Shown: in pieces, positions 60,371-64,000 of the stretch
Layout of the letters: each line of letters begins with the position of its first letter
How positions within the stretch are numbered: position 1 is the first letter of the stretch
Assembly: GCF_001612825.1 (NCBI RefSeq)
Contig: NZ_BDBE01000030.1
Span: forward strand, 248,001 to 312,000
DNA: 64,000 nt
Origin: Nocardia caishijiensis NBRC 108228
Lineage (GTDB): Bacteria > Actinomycetota > Actinomycetes > Mycobacteriales > Mycobacteriaceae
Direction: 5' to 3'
The notes under the pieces: model-generated
What the model was told of the DNA's origin: nothing
What the model saw: only the letters and a program-made list of their open reading frames with translations
Database searches by the model: none
Made by a program: the position numbers and the translations under genes

Positions 60371-60975
60371 GGCGCGAGCTCCTTTCGGGTGGCGCCCGCC
60401 ATGGCCAGGGCGACGGCGGTCGGCAGATCGGGGGCGACCAGGGCGGTGGCGTGGGCGTGGTCGATCTCCGCGCGGCGCGTCACCGGGGTCGGCACCAGGA
60501 TCGCGGCGCATCCGGCGGCCTGGGCGGCGGCGATGTCGGCACCGATGTCGCCGATCAGGACACAGTCGGCGGCCGCGACACCGAGTTCGGCCGTGGCGCG
60601 AAGGATCATGCCGGGAGCCGGTTTCCGGCAAGCGCAGCTGTCGTCGGGTCCGTGCGGGCAGATCTGCCAGGTGTCGAAGGAGCCGAGTAGTTGTTCGACG
60701 GCGGTGTTGACCGCGCGGACCTGGTTGTAGGTGATGAGGCCGCGGGCGATGCCGGACTGGTTGCTCACCACCCCGAGTGGGATGTTCTCGGCGCGTAGTC
60801 GGGTCAGTGCGTCGACGGCACCGGGCACGGGACGCACCAGCGTCGGGTCGCCGAGATAGGGGACGTCGTCGATCAGCGTCGCATCGCGATCGAAGAGCAC
60901 CGCCGCCGGTGGGGAGGACCGCGACCGGCCGTTTCGAGCGGATCCGTTCGTCCGCGTCAGTGACCAGGTGTTCAT
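60367..60975 (-). CDS. gmhB: HAD-family heptose-bisphosphate phosphatase, GmhB-like, 202 aa
   Basis: HAD motif I is VLFDRDATLIDDVPYL, with the first D as nucleophile. The family normally has DRDG, so the Ala at the Gly position is a small deviation. The insert CPHGPDDSCACRKPAPGMI is the zinc loop of GmhB, and VLIGDIGADIAAAQAAGC is motif IV. It removes the 7-phosphate of heptose 1,7-bisphosphate. A basic N-terminal extension of about 22 residues is unusual. Confidence 0.85.
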   Translation of the reverse strand: MNTWSLTRTNGSARNGRSRSSPPAAVLFDRDATLIDDVPYLGDPTLVRPVPGAVDALTRLRAENIPLGVVSNQSGIARGLITYNQVRAVNTAVEQLLGSFDTWQICPHGPDDSCACRKPAPGMILRATAELGVAAADCVLIGDIGADIAAAQAAGCAAILVPTPVTRRAEIDHAHATALVAPDLPTAVALAMAGATRKELAP

Positions 60976-61988
60976 GCGGGCCGCCTCGTGTCGGCTGGTG
61001 GGACGCACAAGGCGTCGACCGCGTCGACGATCTCCTCGGAGGTGATGGTGTCGAGGCACGGGTGTCCCGGAACCGGGCAGGTGCGGGCTCTGGTGCCTTC
61101 GCATGCGGCGGAGCGGCCGAGCACGACGGCGGGAACACCGTAGGGCGCCCACCGGGCGGCGGGGACGACCGGCGCGAACAGGGAGACCACGGGTGTGCCG
61201 ACCGCGACGGCACGATGCGCGGGCCCGGTGTTCGGCGCGACGACGACCTCGGCGTCGCGCAGGATCGCCGCCAGCGTGGCCAGGTCCGTGCGGCCGCCGA
61301 GGTCGGTGGCGAGCCCGTCGGCGACGACGGCGGTGTGCTCGTCGGGCCCACCGGTGACCAGTACCCGGTATCCGGCCCGGACCAGCGCTGCCACATGTCT
61401 TCTCATGCGCTCGGGGGCGGGGCGGCGGGCAGGTACGGCGGCGCCGGGATGGACGACGATGTAGCCGGGTCCGCCGGTGCGGGCGGTGACATCGGGTAGC
61501 AGGTCTTCGCGGATCCGGAGCCGGTCGCCGTCGCCGGTGAACCCGGCGGCCTCGGCCAGGGCCAGATTGCGGACCTGTTCGGGCCGGTCCTCGTCGCGGG
61601 TGTCGCGCACATCGAGCAGTGCGCCGGGGTAGTCGATGCTGATGCCCGCGATGCGACCGACCCCGGCCATGCGCAGCACCAGTGCCAACGGCAGCGGCGA
61701 CTGGTGGAACGAGGTGAAGACGACGGCTCCGGTCGGTGCGACGGCGCGGATGGTGTCGAGCAGTGCGTCGATGACGTCTCCGGTGACCGGGGGCGCGTCG
61801 AAATCGACCCATCCGGCGTGGAATTCGACGACCTCGTCCACGCCGGGCAGCAGGTCGGCCGCGGCGGCACCGCGTGGTCCGGCGAGGAAGGTGACCCGGT
61901 CGGCGCCCGCCGCGATCGCGCGGACGGCGGGCCCGGTGAGCAGAACGTCGCCCGCGCTGTCGAGTCTGGCCACCAGGACATGCCTCAT
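60972..61988 (-). CDS. Second GT9 glycosyltransferase, 338 aa
   Basis: N-terminal HVLVARLDSAGDVLLTGPAV and C-terminal VVVAPNTGPAHRAVAVGTPVVSLFAPVVPAARWAP show the GT9 fold. The segment ACEGTRARTCPVPGHPCLDTI carries the cysteine-rich loop often seen in WaaF/WaaC-like enzymes. It overlaps the phosphatase gene and the upstream GT4 gene by four bases each. It is about 30 residues longer than the other GT9 protein in this operon and only distantly similar. Confidence 0.87.
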   Translation of the reverse strand: MRHVLVARLDSAGDVLLTGPAVRAIAAGADRVTFLAGPRGAAAADLLPGVDEVVEFHAGWVDFDAPPVTGDVIDALLDTIRAVAPTGAVVFTSFHQSPLPLALVLRMAGVGRIAGISIDYPGALLDVRDTRDEDRPEQVRNLALAEAAGFTGDGDRLRIREDLLPDVTARTGGPGYIVVHPGAAVPARRPAPERMRRHVAALVRAGYRVLVTGGPDEHTAVVADGLATDLGGRTDLATLAAILRDAEVVVAPNTGPAHRAVAVGTPVVSLFAPVVPAARWAPYGVPAVVLGRSAACEGTRARTCPVPGHPCLDTITSEEIVDAVDALCVPPADTRRPA

Positions 61989-62960
61989 CGGCGCGCGCCC
62001 GCCACGGTGTCGGTGAGCAGTTCGTTCCAGCGTTCGACGAACTGATCGATACCGAAATGGGTTTGCGCCCACTGCCGGGCGGCCTTGCCGGTGAGCTGGG
62101 CCAGATCCGGTTCGGCCACGAAACGGTGCAGTGCGGTGGCCAGGGCCGACACATCGGTGGACACCACCCCGGCCTCGGGCGGGATCGCGGCGGCCGCCTC
62201 GGTGGTGGCCACGGCGACGACCGGCATCCCCAGATGCATGGCCTCGAGTACCGACAGGCCGAGCGAGGTCCAGCGTGGGGTGTGGACGAATACGCGGCGG
62301 CGGGCGACTTCGACGTGGAGTCGGTCCTGTCGCAGGTCGCCGTGCCCGCAGACGCGGTCGTGAGGTCGATCGAGGGCGGTGTGGACGTGGTCGGTTTCCA
62401 TGCCGAACACGTCTATCGGGGTGGTGTCGGAGAGTTCGGCGAGCAGGTCGGTGCCGGTGACCCGCCAGCGGCGCACCGGTTCGTTGACGATCGTCGCGGC
62501 CCGTTCGAGTTCGCCGGTGTAGAGGGGGCCGGGATCGAGGACGCCGTGCGGGACGACGCGCACCCTGGTGTGCCCGTTGTCCCACATCAACCGGTTGAAC
62601 TCGGTGACATGGACGAGCGTCAGATCGTCGCGGTCGGCCATCGGATGCCGGGTCGTCGCGGCGTGCCCGGACGGGGTGTTGTGCTCGACGTAGATCATCG
62701 GGACGTCGACACCGGGGGTGCGGCCGAGCCAGCGCTGGGCCAGTTCCAGTTCGCGGGGGCGTTGGATCACCACGACATCCACGTGTTCGTCGGCGAGCGC
62801 CTCGGGGGTATCTCTTCGGCGGCGACCGGCCACGGTCGTCCGCAGCGGCCGAGGGCCCACCCGCCCCAGCGTGGGTCGTGCGGAATCAGGTAGCGGTGGG
62901 TCCCTGGACGAACGAGCTCATCCAGGACCCGTGCACGTGCCAGGCCAGGATCGTCGTCAT
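61985..62960 (-). pseudogene. GT4-type glycosyltransferase gene broken by two frameshifts
   Basis: A continuous family-like protein is found only by joining three frames. MTTILAWHVHGSWMSSFVQGP starts at ATG 62960; HRYLIPHDPRWGGWALGRCG follows in the next frame; EALADEHVDVVVIQRP follows to the stop at 61985. The joins need one extra C at about 62898-62900 (CCC) and one at 62804-62808 (five Cs). The restored protein would have about 325 residues, with GLSVLEAMHLGMPVVAVATTEA as the donor-site motif. Gene ends still show ATGA overlaps with both neighbours, which argues for a recent lesion or a sequencing error rather than old decay. Confidence 0.8.
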
Positions 62961-63658
62961 GGCCACGACGGCTCCGTCGACGGGCACACCATGAGTTCGC
63001 GTACCTGGCAGCCCGGTGGTTGGGAGAGCGCGAAGACGACCGCGGCGGCGACGTCTTCGGGGCGGTTGAGTTTCGCGTCGGCCGGTGGCTGGTACTGCGG
63101 GGTCCGGTCGTCGAAGAACGCGGTGTCCATGCCGCCGGGCACCAGCAGCGTGACACCGACCTCGCCCGCGGTTTCGGCGGCCAGGGCGCGGGTGAAGCCG
63201 ACGACCCCGAATTTCGACGCGCAATAGGCGGTGGCGTCGGGCAACGCCCGCATGCCGAGGGTGGAAGCGCAGGTGACGACGGTGCCCCGGCTCGCACGCA
63301 GGGCGGGCAGTGCCGCGCGGACGACCGCGGCGGTGCCGAACAGATTCACCTTGACCACATTCTCCCACTTGTCGGCCGATACACCGTCGAGCGGACCGCA
63401 GGCGTCGGTCCCCGCGGCGGTGAACACCGCGTCGAGGCGGCCACCGGTGCGGCGGAGTACGCGTTCGACGGCGACCGTCGCCGCGTCGGTGTCGGCGAGA
63501 TCTGTTTGCTCCCAGTCGATTCCGTCGGCGGGGGCGTTGCGGTCGAGTACGACGGGGGTGCCGCCCGCGGCGCGGATCGCGGCGACGGTCGCGGCGCCGA
63601 GACCTGAGGATCCGCCGGTGACGAGGACGGTGCCGAGCGGGCGTGTTGTCGGATTCAC
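62957..63658 (-). CDS. Short-chain dehydrogenase/reductase, 233 aa
   Basis: Classical SDR: TVLVTGGSSGLGAATVAAI cofactor motif, TAAGTDACGP in the NNAG position, Ser in VVTCASTLGMRAL, and catalytic YCASK (Y-x-x-x-K). GTG 63658 follows AAAGGAG at about ten bases. It lies between two GT4 genes in the glycan operon and may modify a sugar or its precursor; the substrate is unknown. Confidence 0.88.
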   Translation of the reverse strand: MNPTTRPLGTVLVTGGSSGLGAATVAAIRAAGGTPVVLDRNAPADGIDWEQTDLADTDAATVAVERVLRRTGGRLDAVFTAAGTDACGPLDGVSADKWENVVKVNLFGTAAVVRAALPALRASRGTVVTCASTLGMRALPDATAYCASKFGVVGFTRALAAETAGEVGVTLLVPGGMDTAFFDDRTPQYQPPADAKLNRPEDVAAAVVFALSQPPGCQVRELMVCPSTEPSWP

Positions 63659-63685
63659 GGGGATGGAACTCCTTTCAACGCGGGG

Positions 63686-64000
63686 TCATGCCGACATCGC
63701 GGCCCGGTCGACGCGGCGCGCGGATACCTTGCGGTAGGCGGTGAGGGTTCGGGTGGCGACCCGCTCCCAGGAGTAGGTGTTCTCGGCTCGGCGGCGGCCG
63801 GCCGTGCCTCGGGTGGCGGCCAGTCGCGGGTTGTCGAGCAGTGGGCGGATCGCGGCGGCCAGGACCTCGGGGGAGTTGGGTGGCACCAGGGCGCCGGTGG
63901 CATCGTCGACGACGGTGTCGAGCATGCCGCCGACAGCGGTGGCGACCACGGGTCGCGCGCAGCCCATCGCCTCGAGCGGCATGATGCCGAACGGTTCGTA
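63686..64000 (-). CDS. GT4 glycosyltransferase, 3' part only
   Basis: About 104 C-terminal residues are visible. The segment YEPFGIMPLEAMGCARPVVA is the E-x7-E donor-binding motif of GT4 enzymes, followed by GGMLDTVVDDATGALVPP. The gene enters from beyond 64000. It ends 27 bases before the SDR start and probably belongs to the same transcript. Confidence 0.88.
   Translation of the reverse strand, partial: YEPFGIMPLEAMGCARPVVATAVGGMLDTVVDDATGALVPPNSPEVLAAAIRPLLDNPRLAATRGTAGRRRAENTYSWERVATRTLTAYRKVSARRVDRAAMSA

Noticed and set aside
1..64000. CRISPR arrays, tRNA or rRNA genes, replication origin
   Set aside because: No regularly spaced repeats, no tRNA-like T-loop/acceptor pairs and no DnaA-box clusters were seen on reading through; a dedicated search was not possible.

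Overview
The window is very GC-rich with almost wall-to-wall genes, overlapping ATGA/GTGA junctions, several apparently leaderless starts and typical actinobacterial families (LGFP repeats, PAS-ANTAR, DUF3618/DUF4235, actinobacterial exonuclease/polymerase, TerD). It is best read as chromosome of a mycolic-acid actinomycete, most like Nocardia or Rhodococcus. This is an inference from gene content; no rRNA or other phylogenetic marker is present.

Layout. (1) 1-11.9 kb: edge of a GH76 mannanase gene; an LGFP-repeat protein; a GT2/GtrA plus GT39 glycosyl-transfer operon followed by an OmpR-type two-component system, both preceded by helically phased CCAGGT repeats; a BASS-family transporter; an MFS exporter with a CsoR-like palindrome upstream; a PAS-ANTAR regulator; TerD. 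(2) 11.97-32.7 kb: an accessory island, the most unusual part. It encodes an astacin protease, a trypsin-like/alpha-beta hydrolase fusion, an M23 peptidase fusion, two very large orphan proteins, a WD40/beta-propeller protein, a caspase-like peptidase, a small beta-rich orphan, a CYTH-like protein, a heme alpha-dioxygenase-like protein coupled to a catalase-related protein, and a large LuxR-family ATPase regulator. None of the hydrolases has a recognisable signal peptide. At least four of its transcription units share one promoter design: a 12-bp palindrome (GTAGTCGACTAC type) and, 26 or 27 bp after it, a conserved NANNCTGA box.

(3) 32,688-38,543: a complete 5,856-bp Tn3-family transposon with 45-bp perfect terminal inverted repeats and a CAGTC target duplication. 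It carries a transposase, a tyrosine recombinase (not a serine resolvase) beside a candidate internal resolution site, and an ArsR/cation-efflux/DUF3703 metal cassette. It landed in the last sense codon of the LuxR gene, so the regulator keeps its HTH and gains 13 transposon-encoded residues. (4) 38.6-48.6 kb: ordinary chromosomal genes (A-family polymerase, small envelope-stress proteins with a ThDP enzyme, glycine-zipper secreted protein, NmrA-type reductase, aminopeptidase N) plus one decayed hydrolase fragment.

(5) 48.7-53.5 kb: a candidate cysteine-containing leader peptide overlapping a TauD-type dioxygenase gene, then a complete osmoprotectant-type ABC importer (permease, ATPase with CBS pair, permease, lipoprotein). 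Together they suggest uptake and breakdown of a sulfur-containing betaine-like compound. (6) 53.5-57.8 kb: small membrane proteins, a STAS protein and a PfpI/aldehyde dehydrogenase/catalase-fold stress operon. (7) 57.9-64 kb, reverse strand: a tightly overlapped heptose/glycan operon (SDR, GmhA-, GmhB- and HldA-like enzymes, two GT9 and two GT4 glycosyltransferases). One of its GT4 genes is broken by two single-base frameshifts.
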